A DNA stretch of 64,000 nucleotides from Syncephalis plumigaleata (taxonomy: Eukaryota; Zoopagomycota; Zoopagomycetes; Zoopagales; Piptocephalidaceae), in the NCBI GenBank assembly GCA_025201365.1, contig JAIXMF010000003.1:1364001-1428000 (forward strand), read 5' to 3'. A program made the position numbers and the translations under genes. Below, piece by piece: positions 9,230-23,036 of this stretch (its first letter is position 1; the number at the start of each line of letters is the position of its first letter). The notes under the pieces were generated by a model. That model was given only the letters and a program-made list of their open reading frames with translations, did no database searches and was not told the origin of the DNA.

Positions 9230-10126
9230 ATGGGCAATTGCGGAAGTACTTGCTGTCAAGGTGGCGGTTATGGTAAGTCTATGCAAATTCGATAATATAA
9301 GGCCTAGTGAATACTCTCCTTCTTAGGTAGATGGAGATAGATAGATAGACAGATAGATAGACGAATAGATATATTCAAGGGCAATGATGATCCAGCAAGC
9401 AATAGACACGTTTAATAACATACTCTTATTTTTATTATCATTGATTAGCATTGATCAATCGTGGTAATCAAGGCCTTTACGAACCATTGCTTCAAGACAA
9501 CGAGAGGGAAGCAGTGGCGGATCTGTTGCAGTTCCTTGAAAGTAAGTCTGTTCAACGTGCAAATAATGCTCGTCTCATTACTAAATCGCCATCTATCTAG
9601 ACCGTAGCGATACCGATTTCTTCCAAGGAGATCCATTACGAGCATTGTCAACACTTGCATTCTCGGAGAATCTTGACTTGCAAAGATCGGCCGCTTTAGC
9701 CTTTGCCGAGATCACAGAAAAGGGTAGGTTCCTTTGTCGATATCATCGCTAAATGCATCCCTCCTAAATGGCGTATGTTATAGATGTTCGTGAAGTGGAT
9801 CGTGACACGTTGGAGCCTATTATGTTCCTATTGCAATCATCCGATGTCGAAGTGCAACGGGCAGCATCGGCTGCTCTAGGCAATCTGGCCGTAAATCGTA
9901 AGTTATCTAGCTCCATGTTATAATATGCATATGATAGCTAACCCATAGACTATAGCGGAAAACAAAGTATTGGTCGTGCGACTAGGTGGTCTAGATCCAT
10001 TGATTCGTCAAATGACATCAACGAATGTTGAGGTACAATGTAACGCCGTTGGATGCATTACGAATTTGGCCACTCATGGTAATTATATTATTTAGTATAT
10101 CATTTATTTACTCATGCACTCTATAC

Positions 10127-10167
<41 letters not shown>

Positions 10168-11488
10168 GATGAAAACAAACTCCGTATTGCTCGTAGTGGT
10201 GCTCTGGTGCCATTAACTCGATTGGCTCGTTCTAAAGACTTGCGCGTACAGCGTAATGCAACTGGTGCACTACTAAATATGACGCATTCAGGTAGGCATC
10301 AATTACTTTTCTTTTTAATTGATATACTCTATCGTGTATACGCTAACCAGACTGATTGCGATGACAAATGCAGATGAGAATCGTATGCAACTAGTTCATG
10401 CCGGTGCAATTCCCGTACTAATCGGCTTGTTGAACTCGCCTGATCAAGACGTGCAATATTACTGCACGACCGCCATTAGTAATATTGCAGTCGATGCCGT
10501 GAATCGACGTAAACTATCGCAGACCGAGTCACGCTTGGTGCAATCGCTTATCCATTTGATGGATTCACCGGTCATGAAGGTGCAATGTCAAGCGGCACTT
10601 GCACTCCGTAATCTTGCCTCTGATAGCAAGTATCAATTGGATATTGTACGTGCCGGTGGTCTCCAACCCTTGCTACGCCTGCTTCAATCCAGCTATCTAC
10701 CATTGATCTTGTCATCCGTTGCATGCATCCGCAACATTTCCATTCATCCTGCTAACGAGTCTCCCATTATCGACGCCGGTTTCCTTCGTCCGCTAATTGA
10801 TCTATTGGCATTCGACGAGAACGAGGAGATCCAATGTCATGCCATTAGTACACTACGTAATCTGGCCGCTAGTTCCGAGCATAACAAACGAGCTATCGTG
10901 GATGCCGGTGCAGTTGATCGAATTCGTGACCTCGTCCTAGTGTTGCCAACTAGCGTGCAAAGTGAAATGACCGCAGCTGTCGCCGTGCTCGCCCTGTGCG
11001 ATGAACTGAAACCACGCTTACTTGAGCTGGGCATTTGCAGTGTGTTGATCCCGTTGACCAACTCGGATAGTTTCGAGGTGCAGGGTAATAGTGCGGCTGC
11101 ACTCGGTAATCTCTCCTCAAAAGTCGAGGATTACTCGGCATTCCTTTCGGTATGGGACGAACCATCCGGTGGTCTACACGGCTACCTCACACGATTCCTA
11201 CAAAGTTCCGACTCTACATTCCAGCATATCGCCGTATGGACAGTTGTACAATTTATCGAGGGCAACGAGGAGCGTTTACTACGTCACATTCAGGATTCGC
11301 CAACCATCATTCCGGCTATTAAGCAACTGGCAGCTAGTACCGAGAATGTAACACCTACAGCATCGGTCAGTTCAACCACTGGTACGATCGAGACACAAAA
11401 AGGTAATCGAGACGATGAAAGCGGCGATGAAAACGAGATAACCGCACTGGCTCGTAAAGTATTGGCATCATTCGCCACGAAGCCCTAG
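9230..11488 (+). CDS. VAC8: Vac8-like armadillo-repeat vacuolar protein
   Basis: Seven exons (9230-9272, 9449-9541, 9601-9723, 9784-9897, 9956-10078, 10169-10291, 10374-11488) join to 577 residues, the usual Vac8 length, with no frame break. The N-terminus [10 protein letters not shown] has the N-myristoylation Gly2 and cysteines 4, 8 and 9 for palmitoylation, which place family members on the vacuole membrane. The rest is a solenoid of armadillo repeats (e.g. [34 protein letters not shown]). Known roles of Vac8 are vacuole inheritance, nucleus-vacuole junctions, Cvt/autophagy and vacuole fusion. The first six introns all interrupt in phase 1, and exons 3, 5 and 6 are each exactly 123 nt (41 residues, one repeat length). 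A low-complexity acidic stretch lies near the C-terminus. Confidence 0.95.
10123..10166 (+). repeat. TTA microsatellite in a VAC8 intron
   Basis: Uninterrupted trinucleotide run ending directly at the 3' splice site of the fifth intron, where it may serve as the pyrimidine-rich tract. Confidence 0.9.
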
Positions 11489-12348
11489 TTATCGTCGTGC
11501 TGCGTTTCTACTATCTCGCCCCTATGGTTGCCGTGCACATATATTACGCTACAAATACTACGATCATCTATACTATTGTGTATATTTGTGATGCAGTATC
11601 CGCGCTTTTCCTCTTGTTTTCTTCCTATTCGTGTTAACGTTATGCATATCCTTGTTGCGCGCACAATCATGACAAATGTTTTGATTTATTAGCGTGTTTA
11701 TTTTCATACATTTGATCCACTATTGTTGCGCTGTGCTTTGTCGACGATAACTGCTATTATTATTATTCTACGATAATGGCGATGATCATCGTCTCTAATC
11801 CTGGCATCTACTTTATGTTTGTGTAGTCGTATAATTGAACAGATTTACGAAATAGTTGTACCAATGCTGGTATACACAGACTATTTGTAATTATTCTGTT
11901 TGTGTACGTGTTTTTCTTTCTTTGATGCCAGGGATTTGCATTGTTGTCCTCCCATCCTACTACTCGTCAGTTTGTACTTGTCATTTCATACGCAATGAAA
12001 ATATATTATTCATGAACCGTATTTATAATCAATTGTATACATTTTGAAATAGTGAAAATAACCGTTGTAGCATCGTCTGTAATTGAATATACATGTTGTA
12101 AGATCGTTAAATCTATCGTATATAATGCGGTAATACTTGAGTAACTACAAATTAATTCAATCTACTTACCGAAATAATCATTGTACTACCAATGATGATT
12201 ACTTGGAATCATTGTGTTGAAAAACACGACATTAGCTGGGCTTTACGCTGCCTTTATATTGCGTTGCTCAACTTTGTCACTAAAGCTTTTACGTAAACTC
12301 CGCCTAGTCTATTAAGGACGCTTTCATATTGTAGTAACCTTGTACGTA
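11489..12348. other. Intergenic region
   Basis: AT-rich sequence between two plus-strand genes. It holds the 3' untranslated region of the VAC8-like gene and the promoter of the next gene. I see no gene or RNA in it. Confidence 0.5.
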
Positions 12349-15300
12349 ATGAGCACACAGTCTGCACATCTTGCGGATAAACTGCAGCAAGGTGAGAGGC
12401 TACTGTCTCGACAACTAGAATGCACAGTCAATTCCGCTCATTCCACCTTACAACTGGGCCGTGCCTACTTTTACTTCCCGCCTAATAGTGGCGAGGTACT
12501 GCCGGCAACTAGGGAGGACTGCAACACGTATACGCTATGTGCCAACAACGAGAATAGTCTTCTACTTGCCGGTATAGCGGTGTTTAAGCTTGAGCCGATA
12601 AATGGAAAGTGTTTACATGAAATTTACGCGGCTGTTGCTTTCGATACCGGTGCTGAACATAATGAACCGCCGCAACTATGTGCTCGCTTCATCGTCACAG
12701 AGCGTGGTGTTGATTTCAGCTGTAGCCCAGGGCGGTTGAGACGCTATTACGAACGATCCATTTCACATGCACTTCGACCTATGCAAAGTCCTCAGCTTAT
12801 ACAGGGAAAGTCATTTGATGCGACATTTGCTCTTGAATGTTGGATGGACCGATCAAGTTCGACTAGACCGTTTGAGTTGCGTGTCTCGTTGCTACCATCA
12901 ACTGAGAGGAGTAGCGGTAACATACTTGATATGGAGTATTTGGAGTTACCATAGTAAGTTGTGCCAATGTTGCTATAGTCTACTCATTAATCATGACACA
13001 TTTAGTCCTGGAGGAGGAGGAGAAGGACAGCCAATGTCAGTTAGATCATCAACGATAGATGTTGGTAGGATATCATGCCAGTAAACTAAAGCTAATATCC
13101 ATGACTAATTATAGTTGAGTAGATGCTTTTGCAGATGAAGACGAATACGACGATGATTTCGCATACGATAATCGCATGATTGATCGTTTCTCGCAACACA
13201 TGGAATCGATGCATCTTGCAACAGGTCTCGATAGTCAACATGCTGAACTCATTAGAGAACATCAAAATGAATCCAGTACTAGTGGATCGACTGGCACATG
13301 TGTATCAATGACAATTGCTAATAATCATCCACTAGTCACCTTACTGGACGACATCAGTACACGCATGAGGGGACAATTGAAATGGAGCCTACCGACTCGA
13401 TTGGCCATGGGAAGACACAAGAATATCGAGCAATAAATCGTGGTGCAAAAGACACGGCAGCTGTTGTCGTGTATGAAGTGAAATCAACGCATCATTTGGC
13501 TTCAGTGCCATCACGGCCATATCATCGATTGTTCCTAGCAGTGGCATGTCGTAATAAGATAGAAAAGCAAAGATCAGCCTCAACAAAATATACAGCCGAG
13601 AGTATTGAGGAGAGGGCAGACATGGCCAACATTCATGAGATGTGTGTATTCATGTTTCGTTCTGATAGTCCAAACTTCCCGGAATACGACTTGCTATTGA
13701 AGCGATTCTACGAGCATTATGCCGTCCATTTATTAGCACCTATAAGCGATGACGACACCACTAGCTGGATGTATTTGCTTGATAATGACACATCATTCGT
13801 TGTTCAGTTTAGTCAAATACAAAATGGGAATAGTGCAACAACGAGAGTATCCATTGAAGAGACATCCAAGGAATATACGGACAACAACAATAGGAGCGTA
13901 TCTTCATTTCCCAGTCAAATACTGATGCTTGGTCCTGTATTGGACATACCATTAAGTGGATTCAGGTATAACAATGAATGGATAGTAATGATAATGATGA
14001 TGATGCTAATACCATGCTAGTTGGCATTGTTCTAATGCTTTTATTGAAATTGCCAAAGAAATCGAAGCAACTATGTCGTGGAAGCCAAGTCAAGCCATCC
14101 AGTTGATTGAGAATGCTACTGATCGACTAGACCTGACTATTGTGCCAATATGGTCAAGTGACCATTTTGAACTTTTATCGAATGACACCAATTCCAGTAA
14201 ACCATTACCTCAAACAAGTACGAAATACGTCGAGTAGATACAACTAACTCACCTGGTAATAAGTGTCTGGCAATTTATCATCTGAGTAATGTATCGACAA
14301 CAGCAAGCCTAATGGACGATCCACTCGATGGAACTATTATGATTGTACACCATCACAACTATCTTACGGCATTAACGGTGATATCGGTGAATAACATCCA
14401 GCTTGATCAACTCATTAATCATGTAGTGCCATCTCTGGAGAACAAAGGAATCGTCAATTACTTTGGTAGTATGATCCCGGCATATCGGTACATCTCCCTT
14501 GATGAATCAACTCGAATGTGTATCAAGGCATTCCGTGCACATCCCGAATCCAACGACAAAGAACACATTACTAAGCCGGCAGTCATTACCGTGTCAGTGA
14601 TTGACCAGCTGCACGAGGAATACAGCAAAGCGGAAGTTAACACGGTAAGCGTAAACTAGGATAGCCATCAAGTAACATGCGATGCTTACTTGTAACTAGA
14701 GTGTCGTAAACAATTCGATCCAGCCACTATTTCGTATTCATCATGGCAACAAACACGAAGGATTCTCGCTGGAACTTCCATCAGAATGGTGTATCGGATA
14801 CACTCGAGAAAAGAGCAATGAAGAGTCGAACAATACTAGTATACTGTTGGAAGACGCGGATATCATTCAGCATGTCAGAAATACCAGTGACAGTATGGAG
14901 GAAGGGATAATTGCTATGGAATATCTGTTACTTCATGATGACGGCACATCAAATGCGGATAATAAGATATCGTTATTCACGCGTGTTATTCACAAGATCA
15001 TCTGGACCATCATCGATGTCAACATGCAATGGCAGCAAGGCAAGCATCTAGTAATGAATGACGTGCAAGTATAAGCACGAGCTACACGCTGGATAATAAT
15101 GCGATCGACATATGCTTGTTCAAGGATATACGCTAGCAATGATGTGTTTACTATCAATGTATTTGGTCGAGATACCGAGTACTAAATCATATGACATTCT
15201 ATTCCTAGCAACAACCAGTCTGGTAGAGGTGAGTGGTAGTAATCATACAATGATCGTCATCTTACAACACATAGATCGAGAGATCATGCGTGCTGCATTA

Positions 15301-18300
15301 TCCAAGATTGACATGGTCGACCATCTATTCGATGAGCCACTCTATATGTCTGTAAGTGATGTTGTGCTTTCATTGCCAATACACATATGTAGATATGCTA
15401 ATGAGTAACTTGATAGATCGATGAGGAGGATAACACAATGTAGAACATACTACTGATGATGATGATGATGATGTGGTATCCAATAATACACGATAGATCT
15501 AATCGAGGCATAATATTCCTAGAGGAAACGATATCATATGCAGATGACATTGACGTGTCATCTAAATATTTAGCCGACATTCCAATTATAACAGCAAGCA
15601 AGGCTGCGTCGTATGGGGATCGCGTCAAATGACTTGTCATTGGAAAAGAAGACAAAACATTCCCTTATTACTTGGGTTTATTTTGGAAATATATTAAGGC
15701 ATCGAATAATCAATTGGTTAAATCCACTATAGCTTACGTATTTACATCAGGAAAGACAATACAGCAATAAGGCGCAATTCTCCCGTATAATGGGATATAT
15801 GGATGCAGTATTGTCGCATGCTAATGACAACAAGTACACTTATACATTGCCAACTGGGGAACGCTTTGGCATTACCATTGAGATATCGGATGATCTGAGG
15901 CAACACTCAATGTAAACTCTACCAGAAGAATGATTTGATACGCAACGACAATGCGTATAGTTTCAGTCGCTTGATGGCGTTGTGCTACATTTACCACGTT
16001 GTATATACAAGTAAGCGGTAGTTGATATGCTAAGCTTAATGACTAACTTTGTTTACCTAGTATTACCACCAAATCATGGTTTTGAAGATAAAAAACAAAC
16101 ATACGCCGTTGGCCTACAGTTTTCCGTCATATTGGAGAAGAACGATCCACATAAGTTGTACAATTGACGGAATACTGGGTAAATCCGGATGTTTGGAATC
16201 AATCGACTCAAGTACAAAGTACAGTAATGAAGAACGATGTCAATGTAGTATTTAGTATTCCTGCAAATCCAAGCTATTACATGGAGTCATATTTGTGTCG
16301 TATATCAAATTCACTATATTCGTCGCCCAACACCAACATGTGACGTTTTCCTTGTTTTGGTGCTAATAGACGGTCAACTTGGAATGGCCGTAGTGCATAA
16401 TGAAGATACGCCTACAAGGATAAGAGTTCCCTTTATCAACAAAATTGCAAGCTTACTATCCGAGGATAATGATCTATATATGCTTACGCCATTTACCGAG
16501 ATTGATAAAGAGTTTGGATTGAATACAGACCGAAGGCTGCATGTAACTGGAGTGACAACACCAGGAAATCCACCGATCGTGTATATATCAACATCCCTTA
16601 GACCTGTACTAAGCCGGTTCGTCAACCTCCGACGCAACAGCTATCTAATCAAGGTATATGATCATCATTAGCAATACCAATTTACTAAATATTCGCATTT
16701 GCTATACAGATATAAATGTGCTATTGTACAGTTCGCTGCACGAGTTCTCTACTCAGCTGAACTGTTCCACGTCTATCAATTCCAGTACTGTGATAAAATC
16801 AAAGAAAGCATACGATAATATGCTTACTACAAGATTGCACAGCTAGTCGGAAACGCGCACAAATCTTCGATCTGCATGCGATTTAGCATTACAAATGAAT
16901 CAGCTAAACATAAGAGCCAATTTATAGAACTTTGCATCCAAAGGCGTATTCATGATAAGGATGATGCCGGATTGCTCGACATATCATGCACGCTATCCCG
17001 AAAAATTAAGCAAGTGGAAGATTCGTCATTGGCACGTAGCATTCCAAATTATATTCGTCGTTTAGGCAGCGCGACAATTCAGTTGCGTTGTAATCAGAGC
17101 CTATCGATCAATTCTGACAATTACAGCACCACTGAGATTTACACCACAGAAAGCAATCGATTATTTGCTACTGTATACGCTACTTATGTGCCAGGTACTG
17201 GCATAAGCTGCATACTTGTTCTTAGTTCGATGTTGAACAAGGTATTTAGTTTTGGCGTATTAAGCTGGCCAGTTGATAGTTCTAACTACTTCATAGGTTG
17301 AGAATGATTTGACAAGTGCAGGCAAGAATTAAGCTTATTGAGGTATCCTAAAGTGATGGCTAGGTATAACTATGGATTCGAAGGTGCGTAACATCGAATG
17401 ATGGTAATTGTGGTTTGTTTTTATTATAGTATTGATATTGAACGTTTGCTTATATACTAAATGATAATGCTAACTTATGGTAAGTATAACCAAGTCGCGC
17501 ATTATTCTGCTCTAACATGGCTATAACGTAGGGCTTAGATGATTGTATTCCGATTCGAGTATACATCAAGCGTCCTGGCATCCTGATCAGCCTATAATCG
17601 TTAATGCAAGTAAGAAATTTGATCTACAGCTAGTTATAAATGCTGCAATCCATAAGTACAAAGACCAAGGATGTCAACCGCCATTGAAGAGCAGTTCTAC
17701 ACACTACTGGAATGTCAGGGTGCATAAGAATGGTTTGCCTCTGCAAAGAATATTACAGGTAAGTTGCGATGAAACAATGGCTATGTGTACTAATACATGG
17801 TGATCATTAGCAATTAAGAGAATGCATGATTGCACCTATTCGATACTGATTGCTTTGTAATTTGTGAAGCTACGGCTGAAGAAGGTAAGCTCACGTAATT
17901 GAGCTGTCCACTAATTGCACTAATTGCGTATAATAGCAAAACAAAATGAGACTGCAGGAAGGAGTATCTCCTGCATCAAACAATGTTACAATCCCATTTG
18001 GCAAACTTATACACACTCTTAGATATTGGCTCAAAGATAGTAACGAGTTATGCCGCTAGCATGCAAATCAGGAATCAATCATCTGATGATGCGACGAAGC
18101 GTGATACAAAACGTAATATGTAAGTATGCTTGCATTCGTGTGATTTCATTGTTTAACCATCATTACAGGGGGAAATCATGCATCACATGGCATCATCTAC
18201 GAATACAAGGGCTCGTATTCTCAACCCCGCAACCCCAGCAATGGTAACGGCGGGAGCAGCAATGCCAGAAAAGCTACAGACGACCATCAGAATGCACCAG

Positions 18301-19661
18301 CAGAGCCACCACTGCGACTAGGAATATCACCAGGAGCGCCACCAATGGCACACTCATCATCATCACCATTTGATTATCCACATGTTCCACCTATGCAACA
18401 TCCAATGGTGCCAGCAATGGGCGCACCACCACCACCATCAATGCAAGAAAGTAGCCATCAACCTCCGGTATTAGGATCTATCGGTTCACAATTAGAACCA
18501 CATAATACGCCACTCTCATCGGAACAAGCATCAAATTGGTCTACTCTAGCAGATGAAGAGATGACAGAGGCAAGTACAGCATTGGATGCAATAATAGATA
18601 TTAGTAGCATGATAAGATACAAGATCTTGAATTAGACGCGACTTTATTATGTTTATTCATTCTAACTGAATTACATCTAGACATTATTTAGTTCAAGGAC
18701 CAGGCTAGGTAAAGGCAAAGCATCAATGTCTGCTGCAGAAGAGGTATGCAATATGTATATATATATATAAGATGAATGGTATTATTTTCACTTATCTAAT
18801 TTTCATAATACAATGAATATAGGAGCAGATGGCGGCAGAAGCTGGTACTAGTAGACATCAGTGAGTAAGATGAAATATATACGTATGCACAAGTGACTAA
18901 TCGTGTTTTAATGATTAGTATGGCGTGGTAAACTACTCATCAAATATATCAATTCAAGTTGGAGTGATGTCACGGTGATTTTATACAACAAGGACAATGA
19001 AATAATGGAGAAGAAGGAGACTGCACCGATTATTCAAGATGATACCGCCATTACTTGTTCGTTTTCCACAGCTAAAGATGAACTACGACGGATTGTCACA
19101 TTGTTCGGACAGGCCAATAAGTATTTGCTGATAACAACATTCCCCGATGGTATTCATTCATTAGAGGACGATATTATCAGCGAGATTATTCCATACACTG
19201 CCGTAGCTCGTGTAACTCGCGTACTACCACTTGCCAAGCAGTTCAATGCAAATGGAGACACGGATCGTCAGTCGATTTTGAGTCAAATTTACGAAAGAAA
19301 AGACGTGCCATACACTTGCCAGCATGCATTGCAACGTGATCCTGGTCAGAATCTTGTTGAGCTCAGCTACACCATCAGATCGATCTCCATGCCTAGTTGG
19401 CCCATCGAGATACAAGGAATGCTTGGGACCGCGACTACAAGCACTAATCAGCATGGCAAGAACACTAGTAGATCAATAGCAATTGGTGATAGTTCAACAT
19501 CATCCATGGGATACTTGACGGAAGAAGCCGCTGGCACATCATCGAGTCTAAAGAAGAAGAGTTCTTCCGAGTCACTTAGAAAGCGCGTGGAGAAGAATCG
19601 AAAGAAACTAATCGAGCTAAAAGATAACATTAAGAAACGATTTGGTTCAGAATCAAAATGA
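12349..19661 (+). CDS. Large multi-exon protein of unknown function
   Basis: A chain of plus-strand coding segments with plausible introns between them runs from MSTQSAHLADKLQQ (12349) to a Lys-rich end (EKNRKKLIELKDNIKKRFGS, stop 19661). Well-supported exonic pieces are 12349-12920, 13140-14020, 14312-14645, 14700-15070, 15112-15410, 16357-16655, 16870-17300, 17543-17765, 18290-18630 and 18975-19661. Near the end is a Pro/Met/His-rich stretch (PPMQHPMVPAMGAPPPPSM) and a basic coiled tail. Frame breaks such as the one near 13430 again look like single missing bases, so exon boundaries are uncertain. It could be two adjacent genes. I recognise no domain, and no signal peptide or membrane segment is obvious. 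Confidence 0.5.
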
Positions 19662-20013
19662 GACGAGAAAGAAATAGATCTATAATGTAATACTTGTCTA
19701 CCTATATTACTTTGTTTTACGATGTAACAAACTGATGATAGAATAAATGAAATGCGATTTGTTTTTTCGTTGATTATCTAAGCTAGCTCGGATTTATAAC
19801 AGTTATATGGCAATACAGACAAATATTCAAATTTATAATATGTATGTGTGTGTAAACTATGTGTGATGCGTGAATACTTATCATAAGCAAGTACAGTAAT
19901 GATAATAGAAAGATTCGTGTGTCATGAATGCGTAATAAATTAGATATCTTTATCGTCATAGGCGTACGAGACAAATGCCGGGTAGAGTACGGAGAATAGG
20001 ATCGCGCCGATTC
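19662..20013. other. Convergent intergenic region
   Basis: Short AT-rich spacer between a plus-strand and a minus-strand gene; AATAAA-like signals are present near 19741. Nothing else seen. Confidence 0.5.
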
Positions 20014-21221
20014 CTAGGTGATAGTGATACAAGCGGCTAGACCTAATGCGCGTGCATCCTTATTGAGCCACAACCAGCCTCTTTCTACTCGATTACGAAG
20101 AGTAGGTGTGCCCGATCTAACCGATACATAAGTGGATGACTTTTTCGTATTACCATCATTGTTGCCGTTGCTACTCCGTACAGTCTCTAGATCATGCTGC
20201 TTCTTACGCTGTAGCTTACGTTTCGTCGATATACGACCGCTATAAATGCACCAATAGCTGCTATGATAGCACCGGCTAGGGTGACCCAAATGTAAGCGTC
20301 GAGAAATCTGGTCATTGAAATATCCATGCTATTAATCGTGGAATGACATAGGCGATAATTTAGATTCTTGTCAAATTCACATAGACCACTGGCACACTAG
20401 TAGCATAATCATGACAATGTTAGACGACTGTATAGCATGCGTATCAACCTAAAGGGAAATACCTGATTATTACCGGTGCAAACGTGATAGTTCTCTTTAC
20501 GAGCATGACATAGATTGTCACGGGCACAGAATCCATTGAGGTCGCAATTACCAAAGGTCGACCATGCACTAGTCTCGAAGTCATTATTGCCGAACTTGCG
20601 AATGAGCTGTCGTGTTAGCGTGCCATTATCCGGTTGAGGACACCGTTGACATGGCTGGTTAACCGGTACACCTTTGGTCGTGTTACCCGAATCTAGTATT
20701 AGGGCGATAGGCCATGAAGTCGATTGACCAATAAAGCAAAACTCGAGTGTATCGGCACTGGAAGGGCTAGTACCATTTGCTGTTGCTGTTGCTGTCGTCA
20801 TGACACTTGGTAATCTATCGCTTTTCGGTTCACACCGCGTACTATTTTTGTAAACATGACATAGACTTCCAGTTGGACAGTAAGGCTCGAAAAGGTTAAG
20901 ATTGCAAGAGCCATCCGATGGAAATGTTACATTTCTAGCATCGGGTACTACTGTTGGTGATGCTGAGTTTGTAGGCGCCGCTGTAGGTGTAATGGTAGAT
21001 GAAGGTGCTGGTGTTGGTGCTGGCACTGATGCTGGTGCTGGTGCTAGTGTTGGTGCTGGCGATGGCGATGATGGTCCTTGACTTCCAAATGCCAAAGTAG
21101 ATGATGGCAATGCAGGTGCGGGTTGTGTAGGTGCAGGTGTAGGCACAGGTGCAGGCGTGAATTCCTTTATGCTGTTTAATATGTCAACACCCTGAGACAG
21201 AAATGAATTGGTGGTTGCCAT
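20014..21221 (-). CDS. Cys-rich, Pro/Ala/Thr-rich single-pass membrane protein
   Basis: Two exons are visible: 21221-20463 (253 codons, phase 0) and 20396-20014. The N-terminal third is a Pro/Ala/Thr/Ser stalk (repeated PAPTPAP-type motifs). It is followed by a Cys-containing region (CNLNLFEPYCPTGSLCHVY, CQRCPQPDN, CDLNGFCARDNLCHA, CASGLCEFDKN) with several N-x-S/T sites, then a membrane segment (AYIWVTLAGAIIAAIGAF) and a basic tail (KRKLQRKKQHDL). The tail follows a break at an AAA run that one extra A repairs. The layout suggests a surface protein with a cytosolic tail. No signal peptide starts at MATTNSF; an upstream exon ending with a GTAAGT donor near 21378 encodes hydrophobic residues (AIVAVYVSLAQVLS) and may supply one. 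Function unknown. Confidence 0.6.
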
Positions 21222-23036
21222 CTTTGAGGATAAAACAGTAATTTATATAGGAACCAATCTAGCAAGTAGTAATAGTAGAGAGAGAAGAAAAGAAGAACTT
21301 AGCAATCGTATTGGTAACTATACTGACAAGTTATATAATACAGTATACACATTATCTCACTTTGTAGTGTACTTACAATGAAAGCACTTGTGCTAAAGAC
21401 ACATACACAGCAACAATAGCTGAGTGATCGAAACGACTTGTTAAGCCGAGTATGCAATGATATCAAGTAGACAACTAATCGAAAATGCCTAGAAAGCTAT
21501 GCTCTTTTGCAAGATTGAATTGAATTGAGTTGATGATGATGATGATGATGATAGAGATCGTTATATTGATGCTGCAATAATTGTTTTGGCTGTTGTTGTC
21601 CAAGCCTTGATATTCCCCTACTAGTATGAACAATGTTTGATGATAGATATATATGAAATGCTACTAATGCTGAAAATGCAAGGAGAAAAGAAGTGGCACG
21701 AATACGGGAAAACGTTGCTTCAGACGTAAATAAATAAGCAACGACCTTATTGGGTTGATTTGTGACATGAGTTGCCAATTTACTGCTTGAACAAAAATAG
21801 AGAGCAAGAATGCTTTATCCAGGCCTTTGTTGGTAGTGTGCATTCACGAGTTTCATTGTCATTTATATTATGATGAGTTTTCTTTTCTTAATTCCATGGA
21901 AGACATGCATATGACCATTGATAGAAACAATAATGGCATACACGTTTATCTGCAATAGGACAGAGATGCTAGGAATATGAACACACACACAATGACAGTA
22001 CTGTTTAATATCGTCTACACTATAAAGCTTTATTTAATCCATGTGCATAAATCATGTAGATAATTAGTTAAGGGACGCATATAATAATAATAATAACAAT
22101 AATGGTAACTAAGGACTAGAGAATGCCGTCACATAGCGAACGGAAGGCAACTTATAGCAATGAACAAGTCTGACTTGTCCTACTTGCCACAAGCATCTAC
22201 TACAACGAGATCCGTGTAATGGAAGCGTGCAAGTAATGATGTAAAGATATAAATATAAATACTAGTAGTGTGTTTATAGCATGATTATCATCCCCCTTTT
22301 TACCTGATAATAATAGACTGAAGAGGTTATAGTAGCAGTTTGCTTGTTTAAACAATTGATAGGAGAATAAATCGTGATACTAGGAATTGTTTACTCGCCA
22401 AATACGTCGATATTCTGCTTGTTCGCTTTTTTACATAAATTATATTTCAATGAGAATAACAATCATTATAGAGACAAATATCACGTCGTAGTGATTGGAA
22501 GCTAGCAATAACAGGCATATTTGTAGTCTATATATGATTGTTATTATCAATATAGTTGATCTGGAAATCATATAGATATATAGATATATATAGATATATG
22601 CGTCCTAATACACTATGACATCGCGCATCCTTATGGACGATCGCTGCTACTATTACGCATGGTCAGTATCGTTCGTTACCACGACTCCGTTTAACTAGTG
22701 TGGCACATAAAAATGACAAAAGAAACGCGGCAAAGAAATCAATAGCGATGAAGAGAAATAAAGAAACGAAGAAAGAAATGAAGAATAAAGAAAGAAAGCG
22801 ATGACGAATGGTGGAGGGTAATTGAGATGAGATAGAGATTGAGATTGATGGTAATCGTAGTCGTAGTAGTCGTAGTAAAAAGATGATATGGTATGGTTTA
22901 GTAATAAGTAATATAAAAATAGATCACTATTTATGACATGTCCGTATCCTATATTATGCGGTAAATGGTACGTGTACGTGTGCCAAATCATAATAATAAT
23001 AACAAGCGATCTTTTCTAGTCTGCACATTTTGCAAC
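21222..23036. other. Intergenic region, possible 5' exons of the minus-strand membrane-protein gene
   Basis: A minus-strand donor GTAAGT at about 21378 and a hydrophobic open segment at 21380-21430 could be a 5' exon of the membrane-protein gene; a 93-codon open frame at 21497-21778 (minus) contains another hydrophobic stretch. From 21780 to 23036 I see only AT-rich sequence with simple repeats (AGATATATAG near 22580). Confidence 0.3.
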
